Notes: generated from the letters alone by a model not told the origin. 64,000 nucleotides of DNA from Methylomicrobium sp. (GCA_018333785.1 JAGXSU010000059.1:38430-102429); one strand, 5' to 3'; shown: positions 8,326 to 19,488, counted from the first letter of the stretch. Made by a program: numbers and translations.

Positions 8326-9630
8326 ATGACAAAAACTTTTACTTCAAATGACTCGATGCTGGCTTTTGATCGCCAGCATATATGGCACCCCTACACGTCG
8401 TTGACTGCCCCGGATCCTGTTTATGCGGTCGAATCTGCTACAGGCGTCATGCTCAAGCTAACAGATGGGCGAGAATTGATCGATGGCATGTCCTCCTGGT
8501 GGGCTGCGATTCATGGTTATAACCACCCGCGTTTGAATCAGGCGGCCAACGATCAATTAAATAAAATGTCGCATGTCATGTTTGGCGGCATAACGCATTC
8601 TCCCGCGATTGAGCTTGCCCAGCGTTTAATTGAGATGACACCTGAAAATCTTGATGCTGTGTTCTATTGCGATTCCGGCTCGGTCAGTGTAGAAGTGGCT
8701 CAAAAAATGGCGATTCAATACTGGCAGGCGCAGGGTAAAACCCAAAAAAGCCGGTTTATTGCGTTGCGCGGGGGTTATCATGGCGATACTTTTGGCGCAA
8801 TGTCGGTGTGTGACCCTGTGACGGGCATGCATCATTTATTTGGCGATGTAATGCCCACGCAGTTATTTGCGCCTCGCCCCGCTTGCCGTTTTGACGCCAG
8901 CTGGGACCCTGATGATATCGCTCAACTGGAAATGCTGTTAAAAGCCAACCACGAACACTGTGCAGCCTTGATTCTGGAGCCTGTTGTTCAAGGTGCAGGC
9001 GGGATGTGGTTTTATCATCCCGATTATCTGAAGGCAGCGCGAAAGCTCTGCGACCGTTATCAGGTGCTGTTGATCGCAGATGAAATCGCTACGGGATTTG
9101 GCCGCACCGGCCGTTTGTTTGCTTGTGAACATGCCGATATTTCACCGGATATTTTATGTATCGGAAAAGCGTTAACCGGCGGGTATTTGTCTTTGGCAGC
9201 GACGCTGACCAGCCAGGCTATCGCCCGCGTCATTTCCAATGGTGAAGCCGGATGCTTCATGCACGGCCCCACTTTTATGGGCAACCCTTTGGCATGCCGG
9301 ATCGCTTCGGCCAGTATCGATGTGCTGCTGGAATCAGACTGGCGAGCCAACATAGCGATGATTGAAAGCGGCTTAAATAAAGGCCTGTCGCGCTGCCGCG
9401 ATTTACCTGGTGTCTATGACGTCAGGATTTTAGGCGCCATAGGCGTTGTTGAAATGCGGGAATCGGTCGCTGTTGCCAAAATACAGGCCCGACTGGTAGA
9501 GATAGGTGTCTGGTTAAGGCCATTCGGACGATTGATTTATCTGATGCCTCCCTTCATTATCAGCGCATCCCAGCTTGAATCATTAACCTCGGCAGTCTAC
9601 AGGGTTATCAGTGAAGGCAATACAGCATAA
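8326..9630 (+). CDS. bioA: Adenosylmethionine-8-amino-7-oxononanoate aminotransferase
   Basis: A 434-residue class III PLP aminotransferase that converts 7-keto-8-aminopelargonate to 7,8-diaminopelargonate in biotin synthesis, using S-adenosylmethionine as amino donor. Signatures are HIWHPYTS at residues 18-25, [16 protein letters not shown] at 53-68, the PLP-contacting [12 protein letters not shown] at 251-262 with Asp252, and the Schiff-base lysine in [11 protein letters not shown] (Lys281). Length is usual for BioA. The other bio genes are not here, but biotin protein ligase is at 52532. The cation ATPase gene follows after 6 bases, so the two may be co-transcribed. Confidence 0.95.
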   Translation: MTKTFTSNDSMLAFDRQHIWHPYTSLTAPDPVYAVESATGVMLKLTDGRELIDGMSSWWAAIHGYNHPRLNQAANDQLNKMSHVMFGGITHSPAIELAQRLIEMTPENLDAVFYCDSGSVSVEVAQKMAIQYWQAQGKTQKSRFIALRGGYHGDTFGAMSVCDPVTGMHHLFGDVMPTQLFAPRPACRFDASWDPDDIAQLEMLLKANHEHCAALILEPVVQGAGGMWFYHPDYLKAARKLCDRYQVLLIADEIATGFGRTGRLFACEHADISPDILCIGKALTGGYLSLAATLTSQAIARVISNGEAGCFMHGPTFMGNPLACRIASASIDVLLESDWRANIAMIESGLNKGLSRCRDLPGVYDVRILGAIGVVEMRESVAVAKIQARLVEIGVWLRPFGRLIYLMPPFIISASQLESLTSAVYRVISEGNTA

Positions 9631-9636
9631 ATACAG

Positions 9637-12474
9637 ATGAATAATTGGCTTGTTTATTTTAACGATCTAAACCCGGCAACAATAAAGGCTATCGCCATCC
9701 TGGTACTAATTCTTGGTGTAGGACTCACCGTACTTTTACTTGTCAGGCGCCGACGAGTTAAACAGCATCTAAAACACCCATCGCAACCTCCACCCCACTC
9801 ACTCGATTGGCATACCCTGGCAATCAACGAAGTATTTAAATGCCTGGATGCTTCTGCTCAGGGTTTATCGTCAAAATCAGCAGACGAACGCTGGATTAAA
9901 TTTGGCCCCAATCAACTGACGGAAGCGCCTCCGGTCTCGATTGGCTACCTGTTATTATCCCAATTTAAAAACTTTCTGATTGTTATTCTGATCCTTGCGG
10001 CCATATTGGCAGCAGCGATGGGGGATATACGGGATGGACTGGTCATCTTAACCGTTGTGCTGATCAATGCATTTTTAGGGTTTTATCAGGAATACCGGGC
10101 CGAACAATCGCTGGCCGCCCTCAAAAAAATGCTGGCACTAAAAGCCAAGGTCAAACGGGATGGGCATATACAGGAGCTGTTCGTTACACAATTGGTACCC
10201 GGCGATTTAGTGCTATTGGAGGCAGGAGACAAACTCCCAGCAGACGGGCTTATCGTTCATGCCCACAGCTTGGAAATTGACGAATCTTCGTTAACCGGTG
10301 AATCCATTCCTGTCGCTAAACAGGCCGGGAAGCTCGAAAAAATGGATTGCCCTCTTTCCGAACAAAGCAATCGACTGTTCATGAACTCCGTCGTCACTCA
10401 CGGCCGGGCTGAAATGATAGTCACCGAAACCGGCATGCAGACCGAAATCGGCCGAATAGCGGGCCTTCTGGCTGCTCCGTCAGAAAGTTCAACCCCCTTG
10501 CAAGTCCAGCTTGACAGCTTGGGCAAGCGGCTGGCTTTTATTGCCTTTGTGATAATTTTACTCTTATTCGCAAGTGCCCTGCTCCGCGGCGAACCTTTAA
10601 TCAAGACCGCTTTTACTGCTATTGCATTAGCAGTGGCCGCAATTCCAGAGGGCTTACCGGCCGTTGTAACTGTCACTCTGGCTTTGGGCATGCACCGGAT
10701 GGCCCGGCAAAAAGCCATCGTCAAACGACTCGCGGCGGTCGAAACACTGGGCTGCACGACAGTTATTTGCAGCGATAAAACCGGCACGTTAACGCATAAT
10801 CAAATGACGGTAAGAGCCTTACACTATCAAGACAATCACTATGGTGTAAGCGGCCAAGGCTACAGTTTAACGGGCGAAATCAAGCTGGAAAGCGACTGCG
10901 TTCCTGTCGACTTTGCACCGCTGTTAAACGCCTTGGTATTGTGCAATGACAGTCAACTGCGCGAGGGTCAAGTCATAGGCGATCCTATGGAAGCCGCTTT
11001 GCTGGTATTGGCGGCAAAAGGCGGACTGGATTGTGTGGCGGTTAAATCGCAATTCAAACGATTGGCTGAAATCCCGTTCGATGCGACCAATAAGTTTATG
11101 GCGACTTTTCACGAACAGGGCGAAAGGGTCGTGGTATTTATCAAAGGCGCACCCGAAATACTGTTATCGCATTGCACCTATCAACTGAATGGCTCAGGCT
11201 CCAACAACCCGGTCGAGCATGTCAAAATCATCAATGCAAACGAACGCATGGCTGCGACAGGGCTGCGCATACTCGCCGTCGCCATGGCAGATATTGCCGC
11301 TGAAGACTTTAATCCACAAGGTGATTTGCTAAGCCACATCAACAATCTCGGCTTCATTGCCTTGATCGGTTTAATGGACCCGCCCAGACAGGAAGCCAGG
11401 GAAGCAATTGCTTTGTGCCGCAAGGCAGGTATCAAGGTCAAAATGATTACCGGCGATCAAAAAGTGACGGCAACCGCGATTGCTGATGAATTAGGCTTAA
11501 GCGGCAATATAATGGACGGGGATGAATTAGCGAAACTGGATAATCAGGCTTTAGCTGAACAAATCGAACATATTGCGGTCTTTGCCCGCACCGCTCCCGA
11601 ACAGAAAGTACGCATTGTGACTGCCCTTCAAGAAAACGGCGAAGTCGTTGCAATGACCGGAGATGGCGTCAATGACGCACCGGCGCTCAAACATGCCGAT
11701 ATCGGAGTTGCCATGGGCATCAGCGGCACCGATGTTGCGCGCGAATCAGCGTCAATGATTCTGACGGACGACAATTTTGCAACCATTGTCAGAGCCGTTC
11801 AGGAAGGACGCAGCCTGTACGAAAACATGATCAAATTTATACGCTATCAGTTGTCGACCAATATCGGCGCTATATTGACCGTTGCCGCAGCGCCGCTACT
11901 GAGTCTGCCTGTGCCTTTTTCGGCGATTCAATTATTGTGGATCAATATCATTATGGACGGTCCGCCCGCCATTGCTTTGGGAATCGATCCATCCCGACCC
12001 GCCTGCATGAACGAGCCACCTCGCCCACCCAAGTCACGAATTCTGTCATTGCCGCGCTTTGGTAATTTGTTCAGTTATGGTCTCACCATGGCTTGCGGCA
12101 CATTGGGCATTTTGGCTTACAGCCTGCAAAATGGCGATAAAAATCATGCCATCACGCTGGCTTTCACCACTTTCGTGCTGTTTCAGATATTCAACGTATT
12201 TAACGCCCGATCGGAAAAACGTTCGGCATTTAACCGGCAATTTTTCATGAACCACATGCTCTGGCTGGCTCTGGTTTGTGTCGTGTTATTACAAATTCTG
12301 GTTGTACACTGGCCGCCCGCGCAACTGATTTTTCATACCGTGCCGTTGACATTAAACGACTGGCTTTTGGCTACGGGCATCGCGGCGTCAGTATTAGTAT
12401 TGGAAGAAACGCGAAAACTGCTGCAACGCTGCATATCGGCAATAGTAAAATGCAAACCGAAAAAGAGCAGTTAG
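9637..12474 (+). CDS. P2-type (calcium-ATPase-like) cation-transporting ATPase
   Basis: A 945-residue P-type ATPase. An N-terminal Cation_ATPase_N region (about 56-115) leads into the actuator domain with SLTGES (218-223). The ion-binding helix contains AAIPEGLPAVV (335-343 region), the phosphorylated Asp380 lies in SDKTGTLTHNQM, and GDGVNDAPALKHADIG forms the hinge. A C-terminal Cation_ATPase_C block with several membrane segments completes it. The PEGLP motif and layout fit SERCA/PMR1-like Ca2+ (or Mn2+) pumps. One extra predicted membrane helix (about residues 15-37) followed by an Arg/Lys cluster precedes the standard start. Substrate is inferred only. Confidence 0.92.
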   Translation: MNNWLVYFNDLNPATIKAIAILVLILGVGLTVLLLVRRRRVKQHLKHPSQPPPHSLDWHTLAINEVFKCLDASAQGLSSKSADERWIKFGPNQLTEAPPVSIGYLLLSQFKNFLIVILILAAILAAAMGDIRDGLVILTVVLINAFLGFYQEYRAEQSLAALKKMLALKAKVKRDGHIQELFVTQLVPGDLVLLEAGDKLPADGLIVHAHSLEIDESSLTGESIPVAKQAGKLEKMDCPLSEQSNRLFMNSVVTHGRAEMIVTETGMQTEIGRIAGLLAAPSESSTPLQVQLDSLGKRLAFIAFVIILLLFASALLRGEPLIKTAFTAIALAVAAIPEGLPAVVTVTLALGMHRMARQKAIVKRLAAVETLGCTTVICSDKTGTLTHNQMTVRALHYQDNHYGVSGQGYSLTGEIKLESDCVPVDFAPLLNALVLCNDSQLREGQVIGDPMEAALLVLAAKGGLDCVAVKSQFKRLAEIPFDATNKFMATFHEQGERVVVFIKGAPEILLSHCTYQLNGSGSNNPVEHVKIINANERMAATGLRILAVAMADIAAEDFNPQGDLLSHINNLGFIALIGLMDPPRQEAREAIALCRKAGIKVKMITGDQKVTATAIADELGLSGNIMDGDELAKLDNQALAEQIEHIAVFARTAPEQKVRIVTALQENGEVVAMTGDGVNDAPALKHADIGVAMGISGTDVARESASMILTDDNFATIVRAVQEGRSLYENMIKFIRYQLSTNIGAILTVAAAPLLSLPVPFSAIQLLWINIIMDGPPAIALGIDPSRPACMNEPPRPPKSRILSLPRFGNLFSYGLTMACGTLGILAYSLQNGDKNHAITLAFTTFVLFQIFNVFNARSEKRSAFNRQFFMNHMLWLALVCVVLLQILVVHWPPAQLIFHTVPLTLNDWLLATGIAASVLVLEETRKLLQRCISAIVKCKPKKSS

Positions 12475-12975
12475 CACGAATTACAGCGTTTTCTTGCTGG
12501 AATGAGCCGAGAAAATCAGGTTACAAGGATGTGAAAGTCCAACGCCATCCATGGCTTCAGGACATAATAAATCCTGATTGCTTATGACTTTCAGCGGAAT
12601 GGATGGCCCGTCAAATAGCCGTCATACCGGCATGGATTGCCGGTATCCAGTGTACACGGATGTACCGATCTTTTTGTGAGTGGTGTGATTACCTGCTCGC
12701 ATCCATGCAGTTTGGACCCCGGCAATCCATGCCGGAGCGACGCCACCTTTATTACTTATAGGATCACACTATTTCAGTTTTGGATGAAGCTTATACGTAA
12801 TCAGGTAATAAATTAAGAAGTACCTTTTAGTTAAGGCCATCGTAATGAATCGATAGGCTTGTATCTTAGGAGCGGTGGATCAGATACCCATTAAGTCATT
12901 CAAGCTGTGCCCTAATTTTTGAATTACGCAGTGATAAGCCTTATAGTACAAGGCTGTTTTTTATACGGACAATTA
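12475..12975. other. Intergenic region with REP-like palindromic element
   Basis: About 500 bases between the cation ATPase gene and uvrA. The notable content is a paired palindrome (listed separately at 12620-12742). No canonical CTGT-N8-ACAG LexA box was found immediately before uvrA; CTGTTTTTTATACGG at about 12953 is only a poor match. No RNA gene was recognised. Confidence 0.6.
12620..12742. repeat. REP-like inverted repeat pair
   Basis: CCGGCATGGATTGCCGG at 12627-12643 is matched by its exact reverse complement at 12719-12735. Each arm is itself a short stem-loop (CCGGCA/TGCCGG), flanked by GTCATA on the left and GCGACG on the right. This resembles the paired REP/BIME-type elements common between gammaproteobacterial genes. 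Confidence 0.75.
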
Positions 12976-15798
12976 ATGGACACCATCAGCATACGCGGCG
13001 CTAGAACCCATAATCTCAAAAATATCGATCTGGATTTACCTCGTGATCAACTCATAGTGATTACCGGCCTTTCAGGCTCCGGCAAATCGTCACTGGCATT
13101 TGATACGATTTACGCTGAAGGCCAGCGGCGTTATGTGGAATCGCTCTCGGCCTATGCCCGTCAGTTTCTTTCGATGATGGAAAAACCGGACGTCGATCAT
13201 ATTGAAGGCTTGTCTCCGGCCATCTCCATCGAGCAAAAATCCACATCGCACAATCCGCGATCTACTGTCGGCACCATTACCGAAATTTACGATTACCTGC
13301 GTTTGCTTTATGCCCGCGCCGGAACCCCGCGTTGTCCTGAACATCAGGTTTCGCTTGCCGCGCAAACGATCAGCCAAATGGTCGATACCGTTTTGGCCCA
13401 GCCCGAAGGGCAGCGCTGGATGCTGCTGGCACCGGTAATTAACGACAGAAAAGGCGAACATCTGCAATTATTCGAGGACTTACGCTCGCAAGGCTTTATC
13501 AGAGCCCGCATTGATGGCGTCGTTGTCGACCTGGACGATTCACCCACGCTGGATCCGAAAAAGAAACATACCATCGAAGTCATCGTTGACCGGTTTAAAG
13601 TCCGCGAAGACATCAGCTTGCGTCTGGCCGAGTCCTTTGAAACCGCGTTACGCATCTCGGAAGGCATTGCTCTGGCAGTCAGCATGGAAGAAGGCGATAC
13701 AACCACCCTGCTCTTTTCGGAACGCTATGCCTGCCCTCACTGCGGCTACAGCCTTACCGAACTTGAGCCCCGAATATTCTCGTTTAACAACCCGAAAGGC
13801 GCGTGTCCCAGTTGCGATGGCTTGGGCGTCAAACAACATTTTGATCCGCAATTAGTGATTCATAATCCGGAAATCAGCCTGGCAGGCGGCGCAATTCGGG
13901 GCTGGGACAGGCGCAACGGTTATTACTTCCAAATGATCTGTTCGCTGGCCGAGCATTATGGATTCGATCCGGAACAGCCTTATCAGGAATTACCGGAAAC
14001 CCTACAAAACATCTTGCTGTTCGGTAGCGGACAGGAGGTCATTCATTTTAAATTTATGAACGGCCCCCATGGACACCAAACCCGGAAATACCCGTTTGAA
14101 GGCATTATTGCCAACATGGAACGCCGCTATCATGAAACCGATTCGCAAATGGTACGGGAAGAGCTGGCTAAATACCTTTCGCAAAAGCCCTGTAATACCT
14201 GCAACGGCGCACGCCTGAATTTGGCAGCGCGTAATGTGTTCATCAATGAACTGCCCTTGCATGAAGCCACCCGCTTCCCTATACGCAAATCGCTCAGCTT
14301 TTTCGAAACGCTTGATCTGCCCGGCAAACGCGGCGAAATCGCCGCAAAAGTCGTCAAGGAAATCGTCGAAAGACTGGAATTTCTCGTCAATGTCGGACTG
14401 GATTACTTAACGCTGGATCGCAGTGCCGATACGCTCTCCGGAGGAGAAGCGCAGCGTATCCGGCTGGCAAGTCAGATTGGCGCAGGTCTGGTCGGTGTAA
14501 TGTATGTACTGGATGAACCGTCCATAGGCTTGCATCAGCGCGATAACGAACGCCTGCTGAAAACATTATTCCGGCTGCGTGATCTGGGTAATACCGTGAT
14601 TGTGGTCGAACATGATGAAGACGCGATCCGAGCCGCTCAGCATGTTGTGGACATTGGTCCGGGAGCGGGTGTCCACGGAGGACAAATTGTTGCGCAAGGT
14701 ACGCCGGATGAAATTATCGCCAATCCGTCATCATTGACCGGTCAATATCTGGCCGGCATTCAAACGATAGCCATTCCCGAAAGCACGACGCCGGTCAATC
14801 CTGATAAAAAAATCACTATTTGCAACGCACACGGCAATAACCTGAACCAGGTCAGCATCGAAATCCCGGTCGGATTGCTGACTTGCGTAACCGGTGTTTC
14901 CGGTTCCGGCAAATCGACACTGATCAATGACACGCTCTATCGCTTTGCGGCTCGCGCCATCAACCGCGCAGGCACATTACCTGCGCCTTGCGACAATGTG
15001 GAAGGACTTGATTTTTTCGATAAAGTCATCGACATCGATCAAAGCCCCATCGGCCGCACACCCCGATCCAATCCTGCCACTTACACCGGTATTTTCACTC
15101 CGATACGCGAGTTGTTTGCCGCCACACAGGAAGCGCGTTCACGCGGTTACACACCCGGCCGGTTCAGTTTTAATGTCAAAGGCGGCCGCTGTGAAGCCTG
15201 CAAAGGCGATGGTGTTATCAAAGTGGAAATGCATTTTCTGCCCGACATTTTTGTCAATTGCGACAACTGCGGAGGCAAGCGTTATAACCGCGAAACACTG
15301 GAAATTCGTTACAAAGGCAAAACCATCAGCGAAATATTGAATATGACCGTAGAAGATGCGGCACATTTTTTCAGCGCAGTGCCGATGCTCGCACGGAAAC
15401 TGGATACGTTGACTGAGGTGGGTTTGAACTACATTACCTTGGGGCAAAATGCAGTCACGCTGTCAGGCGGCGAAGCGCAACGGGTCAAATTGGCGAAGGA
15501 ATTGTCAAAACGGGATACAGGAAAAACCCTTTATATACTCGATGAACCGACGACCGGCCTGCACTTTCATGACATCAAGCAATTACTTAAAGTACTGCAT
15601 ACCCTGCGGGATCACGGTAACACACTGGTTGTCATCGAACATAACCTTGACGTTATCAAAACCGCAGATTGGGTCATTGATATGGGACCGGAGGGAGGCG
15701 ATGGGGGGGGAATGCTAGTAGCCCAAGGGACGCCTGCCGAGATATGCAGACAGGAAAACTCCCATACAGGCTACTATTTGAAACGTTTTTTTGAATAA
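12976..15798 (+). CDS. uvrA: Excinuclease ABC subunit A
   Basis: A 940-residue UvrA, the damage-sensing ATPase of nucleotide excision repair that loads UvrB. The start ATG at 12976 gives [16 protein letters not shown]; an in-frame TTG 57 bases upstream adds residues not found in the family. Two ABC modules are visible: Walker [15 protein letters not shown] and signature [12 protein letters not shown] in the first, [13 protein letters not shown] and [12 protein letters not shown] in the second. Zinc cysteines occur in [25 protein letters not shown], and [17 protein letters not shown]. Length and all key motifs are intact. It appears to be a single-gene unit. Confidence 0.97.
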   Translation: MDTISIRGARTHNLKNIDLDLPRDQLIVITGLSGSGKSSLAFDTIYAEGQRRYVESLSAYARQFLSMMEKPDVDHIEGLSPAISIEQKSTSHNPRSTVGTITEIYDYLRLLYARAGTPRCPEHQVSLAAQTISQMVDTVLAQPEGQRWMLLAPVINDRKGEHLQLFEDLRSQGFIRARIDGVVVDLDDSPTLDPKKKHTIEVIVDRFKVREDISLRLAESFETALRISEGIALAVSMEEGDTTTLLFSERYACPHCGYSLTELEPRIFSFNNPKGACPSCDGLGVKQHFDPQLVIHNPEISLAGGAIRGWDRRNGYYFQMICSLAEHYGFDPEQPYQELPETLQNILLFGSGQEVIHFKFMNGPHGHQTRKYPFEGIIANMERRYHETDSQMVREELAKYLSQKPCNTCNGARLNLAARNVFINELPLHEATRFPIRKSLSFFETLDLPGKRGEIAAKVVKEIVERLEFLVNVGLDYLTLDRSADTLSGGEAQRIRLASQIGAGLVGVMYVLDEPSIGLHQRDNERLLKTLFRLRDLGNTVIVVEHDEDAIRAAQHVVDIGPGAGVHGGQIVAQGTPDEIIANPSSLTGQYLAGIQTIAIPESTTPVNPDKKITICNAHGNNLNQVSIEIPVGLLTCVTGVSGSGKSTLINDTLYRFAARAINRAGTLPAPCDNVEGLDFFDKVIDIDQSPIGRTPRSNPATYTGIFTPIRELFAATQEARSRGYTPGRFSFNVKGGRCEACKGDGVIKVEMHFLPDIFVNCDNCGGKRYNRETLEIRYKGKTISEILNMTVEDAAHFFSAVPMLARKLDTLTEVGLNYITLGQNAVTLSGGEAQRVKLAKELSKRDTGKTLYILDEPTTGLHFHDIKQLLKVLHTLRDHGNTLVVIEHNLDVIKTADWVIDMGPEGGDGGGMLVAQGTPAEICRQENSHTGYYLKRFFE

Positions 15799-15804
15799 CG
15801 CAGT

Positions 15805-16131
15805 TTATGCTTTGACGGAATCGGCTATGGCGTTAAACGCTTCGACTTTTGCTTTACCCAGCGTAATCAGTTCAACGCCCGTATCCACAACCAATTTGCA
15901 CAAACCGGGGGTTTTATAGACGATAAGACCCAGGTAGCCAACGGCGGGAATAGCGATAAAAGCGGAGATAAAGGCGTTTAAACCAATCAGGCTAAACAAC
16001 TTGATCAACATGACGATCGCGTCCAAAGGCAACAAGACCATTGCTCCAAAGTAAACGATCACGACAAATACAAAAACTACAAACACAATAAACTGAAAAA
16101 GTCTTACTAGCCCAACATTTAATTTATTCAT
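15805..16131 (-). CDS. Small hydrophobic membrane protein, unknown
   Basis: A 108-residue protein dominated by hydrophobic residues. Residues 10-40 and 42-75 form two or three likely transmembrane segments, followed by a short soluble tail (VELITLGKAKVEAFN). It lies tail-to-tail with uvrA and 120 bases downstream of the rhomboid gene, on the same strand as the latter. I do not recognise the family. Coding is supported by membrane-protein-like composition, a clean ATG and a lack of competing frames. Confidence 0.6.
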   Translation of the reverse strand: MNKLNVGLVRLFQFIVFVVFVFVVIVYFGAMVLLPLDAIVMLIKLFSLIGLNAFISAFIAIPAVGYLGLIVYKTPGLCKLVVDTGVELITLGKAKVEAFNAIADSVKA

Positions 16132-16251
16132 TTTTTCTATTCCCAGGCAGGATCGAGTAACCTCACAAGCCAGCCAAATCTGACTTTCATTGCATGAAAG
16201 GCGCTAATTAAAAGGGATGTATTATACATAAAAGCGATTTTATTTCATGCA

Positions 16252-16938
16252 TTATTGCGGCGGCTCTTTTTTAAGAAAGAAGCGGTACAAAAACCCGCCG
16301 GCAATAAATCCGCCCAAGTGCGCCCACCAGGCAACATCTGCAGCACCCCCTTCAAAGATGACAGAAGTGGTGCCTTTGTATAACTGAATAATCACCCACA
16401 AACCCAGAAAACCGATGGCAGGCACATGGATAATGATGGGCAAAAAGAAAATCGGCACCCACAAAATGACTCTTTCCATCGGGTACAGAAAGAAGTAAGC
16501 GGCCAAGACACCGGCAATCGCTCCGGAAGCCCCTACGACAGGAATCGCCAGCATCGGATCGAAATACCATTGCATGGCAGTAGCCAACAACCCGCAGACC
16601 AAATAGAAGTTCAGATAATTGAATTTGCCCATCCTATCTTCGACGTTATCGCCAAATATCCACATGAACCACATGTTGACAATCAGATGTGACCACCCGC
16701 CGTGCAGAAACAGATTACTTATAAACGAAAAATGGTAATCATTCGGCAAACCAAAATGTGCCGCCCAATCCGGATTACCATATCTCAAAGGCACCATGCC
16801 GTATAAAAAGAGCAAGCGGTTACTTTGCTCGAAGGGCATCAGTTTCATCGCAATAAAGATCACGATGCATATCGCCATCAACGTCCATGTGACATAAGGT
16901 CTTGAATAGCAGGGAGCGGTATCTCTGATAGGTATCAT
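16252..16938 (-). CDS. Rhomboid family intramembrane serine protease
   Basis: A 228-residue membrane protease with six or seven helices. The catalytic serine is Ser138 in VVGASGAIAG, and the catalytic histidine is His207 in VAWWAHLGGF. The L1-loop/helix-2 region FLHGGWSHLIVNMWFMWIFG contains the oxyanion-stabilising His and Asn expected in active rhomboids. It cleaves transmembrane segments of substrates within the bilayer; the substrate is unknown. The start ATG overlaps the upstream membrane-protein stop by four bases (ATGA), indicating translational coupling. Confidence 0.92.
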   Translation of the reverse strand: MIPIRDTAPCYSRPYVTWTLMAICIVIFIAMKLMPFEQSNRLLFLYGMVPLRYGNPDWAAHFGLPNDYHFSFISNLFLHGGWSHLIVNMWFMWIFGDNVEDRMGKFNYLNFYLVCGLLATAMQWYFDPMLAIPVVGASGAIAGVLAAYFFLYPMERVILWVPIFFLPIIIHVPAIGFLGLWVIIQLYKGTTSVIFEGGAADVAWWAHLGGFIAGGFLYRFFLKKEPPQ

Positions 16939-17819
16939 CGTTTAATTACTCTGATAGATTTTCTAAAATTCAACAAAACATCAACAATTCCAACCGTAGC
17001 CATACCAAAAACAACATAGTGAGGCATAACAAAAAATAACAGATAAGGCGGCCAAAGGTAGTATTTATTTTTATCCTGAGCCGCCACGGTGTAATGAAGA
17101 ACCGACATTCCCTGAAAAAAGAAGGCAACTGCGAAAATCAGAATCAGATCATTCGCCAGTCGCTCTTTGACTAACATTGCCAACAGCACAACCACACCCA
17201 TTGAAATCACGTGGGTCCAGGTAAATTTGATTTGGTTGAATTCCTTGCCAAATCCGCCCGGGTTATAAAGACCGGCCTGCAACCAGCGTCCGATAAATAC
17301 GGATGCGCTGATCGCAAAAGCAAACAGCATACCGATCAGACCGTTCATTAAGAGCAAGGTACCGCTTTTTAAAAAGCCGTCATAATCGGCTTCTTTAACC
17401 CCTTCTACAGCAATTTTCAGCCAATCCGACCACCATTGAACGGCGTTACCGGAAGCAAAATGAACGGCTAAGGCCGTGATCGCTGCAAATATCACCGCCA
17501 AAAAAATAGCCGCAGACTGCGATTCGGTCACTTTAAGCGTTTTGGCACACACAACGACCGGTCCCAGCAAAAACAAGATCAAGGGATAGCCCAGCCCGGG
17601 CCTTGGAACCACAAATTGCTGACTGATTAAAATGATTAAAACGGTCACCGATAAAACAATTAACCACTCAAGGTCTTTTCGCGTCAGTACGCAAAGAGCG
17701 ATGACACCGCTACTGATCAAGCCCAAAGGCAACACATATTGAGACAAAGCACCCAGCATACCGGCGACGGCAATCGCCTGAAATGGGCCCTTCATGACAA
17801 AGCCGGCTAACAATTTCAT
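16935..17819 (-). CDS. DUF2232-like multi-spanning membrane protein
   Basis: A 294-residue protein with about eight transmembrane helices. ATG 17819 is chosen over the in-frame codon at 17855 because AGGAG sits seven bases before it. The segment GRWLQAGLYNPGGFGKEFNQIK followed by a C-terminal helix pair resembles the DUF2232 membrane proteins often found next to rpsR/rplI in gammaproteobacteria, but no ribosomal gene is near here. Its function is unknown. The ATGA overlap with the rhomboid gene suggests the two act or are at least made together. Confidence 0.72.
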   Translation of the reverse strand: MKLLAGFVMKGPFQAIAVAGMLGALSQYVLPLGLISSGVIALCVLTRKDLEWLIVLSVTVLIILISQQFVVPRPGLGYPLILFLLGPVVVCAKTLKVTESQSAAIFLAVIFAAITALAVHFASGNAVQWWSDWLKIAVEGVKEADYDGFLKSGTLLLMNGLIGMLFAFAISASVFIGRWLQAGLYNPGGFGKEFNQIKFTWTHVISMGVVVLLAMLVKERLANDLILIFAVAFFFQGMSVLHYTVAAQDKNKYYLWPPYLLFFVMPHYVVFGMATVGIVDVLLNFRKSIRVIKR

Positions 17820-18147
17820 ATTGACACTCCTGTCGTTATTTTTATCAAAAGGCAAAGCTTTTTAGGATCAAACCAAAAGTAAACGAGACCTAGCTTATCA
17901 CTGAATCCATTACGCACAATTCAGCGCTTTAGACAAGTTGATAATTAAGGCTTCTACGCGTAACATGGGGTACTTTTAAACAACAACCTTAACATGGCTT
18001 TTGTTGCAAACTTGTTTGCACCTCGTATCCAACGCTCTACCTGATCACTGCCAAGGCCAGGACGAAATATACCCTAGTCCAGTGGCTCCATACATCGCTG
18101 TTGTTTCTGTTTTAAAGCCCCACATTCAATTGAATCCCTAACTATCT
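17820..18147. other. Intergenic region between divergent genes
   Basis: 328 bases separating the minus-strand DUF2232-like/rhomboid pair from the plus-strand helicase. It must contain both promoters, but no confident -35/-10 pair was read. A short palindrome TGCAAACTTGTTTGCA is present near 18005. Confidence 0.5.
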
Positions 18148-19488
18148 ATGCCAAACTTTTCCGATACTGCGTTATCGCCCGTTACCTTTTTAAATTTCAA
18201 TCTTGATGATTGCCTGTTAAAAGCCACTGAACAAATGGGTTTTAAACAAGCGACCGAAGTCCAAGCGCATTGCATTCCGGCAGCGCTGGAAGGTAAAGAC
18301 CTCTGGGTAGCCGCCAAAACCGGCAGCGGCAAAACCGCAGCTTACTTGTTGCCGTTGTTGCAGCGTCTTCTTAATGAACGGCTCAATGCTTTGGGCGTCA
18401 GCGCCCTGATTCTTGCACCTACCCGTGAGTTGGCCCGTCAAATCCATAAACAATGCCAACTGCTGGCCGAGTTTACTTCAATAACATCCGGCCTGATCAC
18501 CGGTGGTGAAGATTTTAAAAAACAATCCGGACTGTTCCGTAACGATACACATATCGTCATTTCAACACCGGGCCGTTTGTTGGAGCTGATCAATGAAGGC
18601 TCCGCCAACCTTAATAACATCAGTGTGCTGGTTGTTGATGAAGCCGATCGCATGCTGGAAATGGGTTATAGCAATGACCTTGTCAGCATCGTCGAGCAAT
18701 GTAACAAAACCCGTCAGACCTTGTTTTTTTCAGCGACACTCAATCCTAATTTAAAAGGCGTCGCCCGCACCATCCTGAACGATCCTCAACCGATTTATCT
18801 CAACGGCATTCAGGAAGTCCACAGCCAGATTCATCAGCAAATGGTACTGGCCGATGATTTTGAACACAAACAGAAATTACTCACCTGGCTGCTCAGCAAC
18901 GAAACCTACGGCAAAGCGCTGGTGTTTGCCAACACCAAAATCAACGTCGATAAACTGAGAGGGCCTTTGCGCGGCCATAAATTAAGAGTTGGCAGCCTGC
19001 ATGGGGATATGGATCAGAGTGAAAGAAACAAGGTGATGAATTTCTTCCGGGATGGCGTTATCAATATCCTGGTTGCTACCGATATTGCTGCTCGGGGTCT
19101 GGACATTGAAGGGGTCGATCTGATAATCAACTTCGATCTGGCCCGCAATGCCACCGATTATGTGCACCGCATCGGCAGAACAGGTCGCGCAGAAAATGAA
19201 GGCGTGGCCATTTCTCTGATCAACTCAAGGGAATGGAATCAGCTTGCCGGAATTGAACGCTATCTGAATCAACGCTTGACCCGAAGAACCATTAAAGGCA
19301 TGGAAGGCCACTATACCGGTCCGAAAAAACTCAAATCATCCGGTAAAGCGGCCGGCACCAAGAAAAAAGAGTCGGCGCCGGAGAAAAAACCGGTCAAGAA
19401 AGAGAAAGTGCGTTTGCGCGATAAGAAAAATATCGGCAAACGGCGCAAACCCAGCGCAGTCGAGACATCAACTGAAAACAAATCTTAA
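18148..19488 (+). CDS. DEAD-box ATP-dependent RNA helicase
   Basis: A 446-residue RNA helicase. The Q motif region FLNFNLDDCLLKATEQMGF is at about residues 12-30, Walker A AAKTGSGKTAAY at 54-65, LAPTRELA at about 90, DEAD in VVDEADRMLEMG at about 170, and SAT in FFSATLNP. Motif VI in HRIGRTGRAENEG is at about 341. The C-terminal 60 residues are rich in Lys/Arg (KKKESAPEKKPVKKEKVRLRDKK), an RNA-binding tail as in SrmB/RhlE-type proteins involved in ribosome assembly or cold adaptation. I cannot assign it to a single E. coli orthologue. Confidence 0.94.
   Translation: MPNFSDTALSPVTFLNFNLDDCLLKATEQMGFKQATEVQAHCIPAALEGKDLWVAAKTGSGKTAAYLLPLLQRLLNERLNALGVSALILAPTRELARQIHKQCQLLAEFTSITSGLITGGEDFKKQSGLFRNDTHIVISTPGRLLELINEGSANLNNISVLVVDEADRMLEMGYSNDLVSIVEQCNKTRQTLFFSATLNPNLKGVARTILNDPQPIYLNGIQEVHSQIHQQMVLADDFEHKQKLLTWLLSNETYGKALVFANTKINVDKLRGPLRGHKLRVGSLHGDMDQSERNKVMNFFRDGVINILVATDIAARGLDIEGVDLIINFDLARNATDYVHRIGRTGRAENEGVAISLINSREWNQLAGIERYLNQRLTRRTIKGMEGHYTGPKKLKSSGKAAGTKKKESAPEKKPVKKEKVRLRDKKNIGKRRKPSAVETSTENKS

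Noticed and set aside
12276..12587. 103-codon plus-strand frame overlapping the end of the cation ATPase gene
   Set aside because: Mostly in another frame of the ATPase gene, with no start signal or domain.
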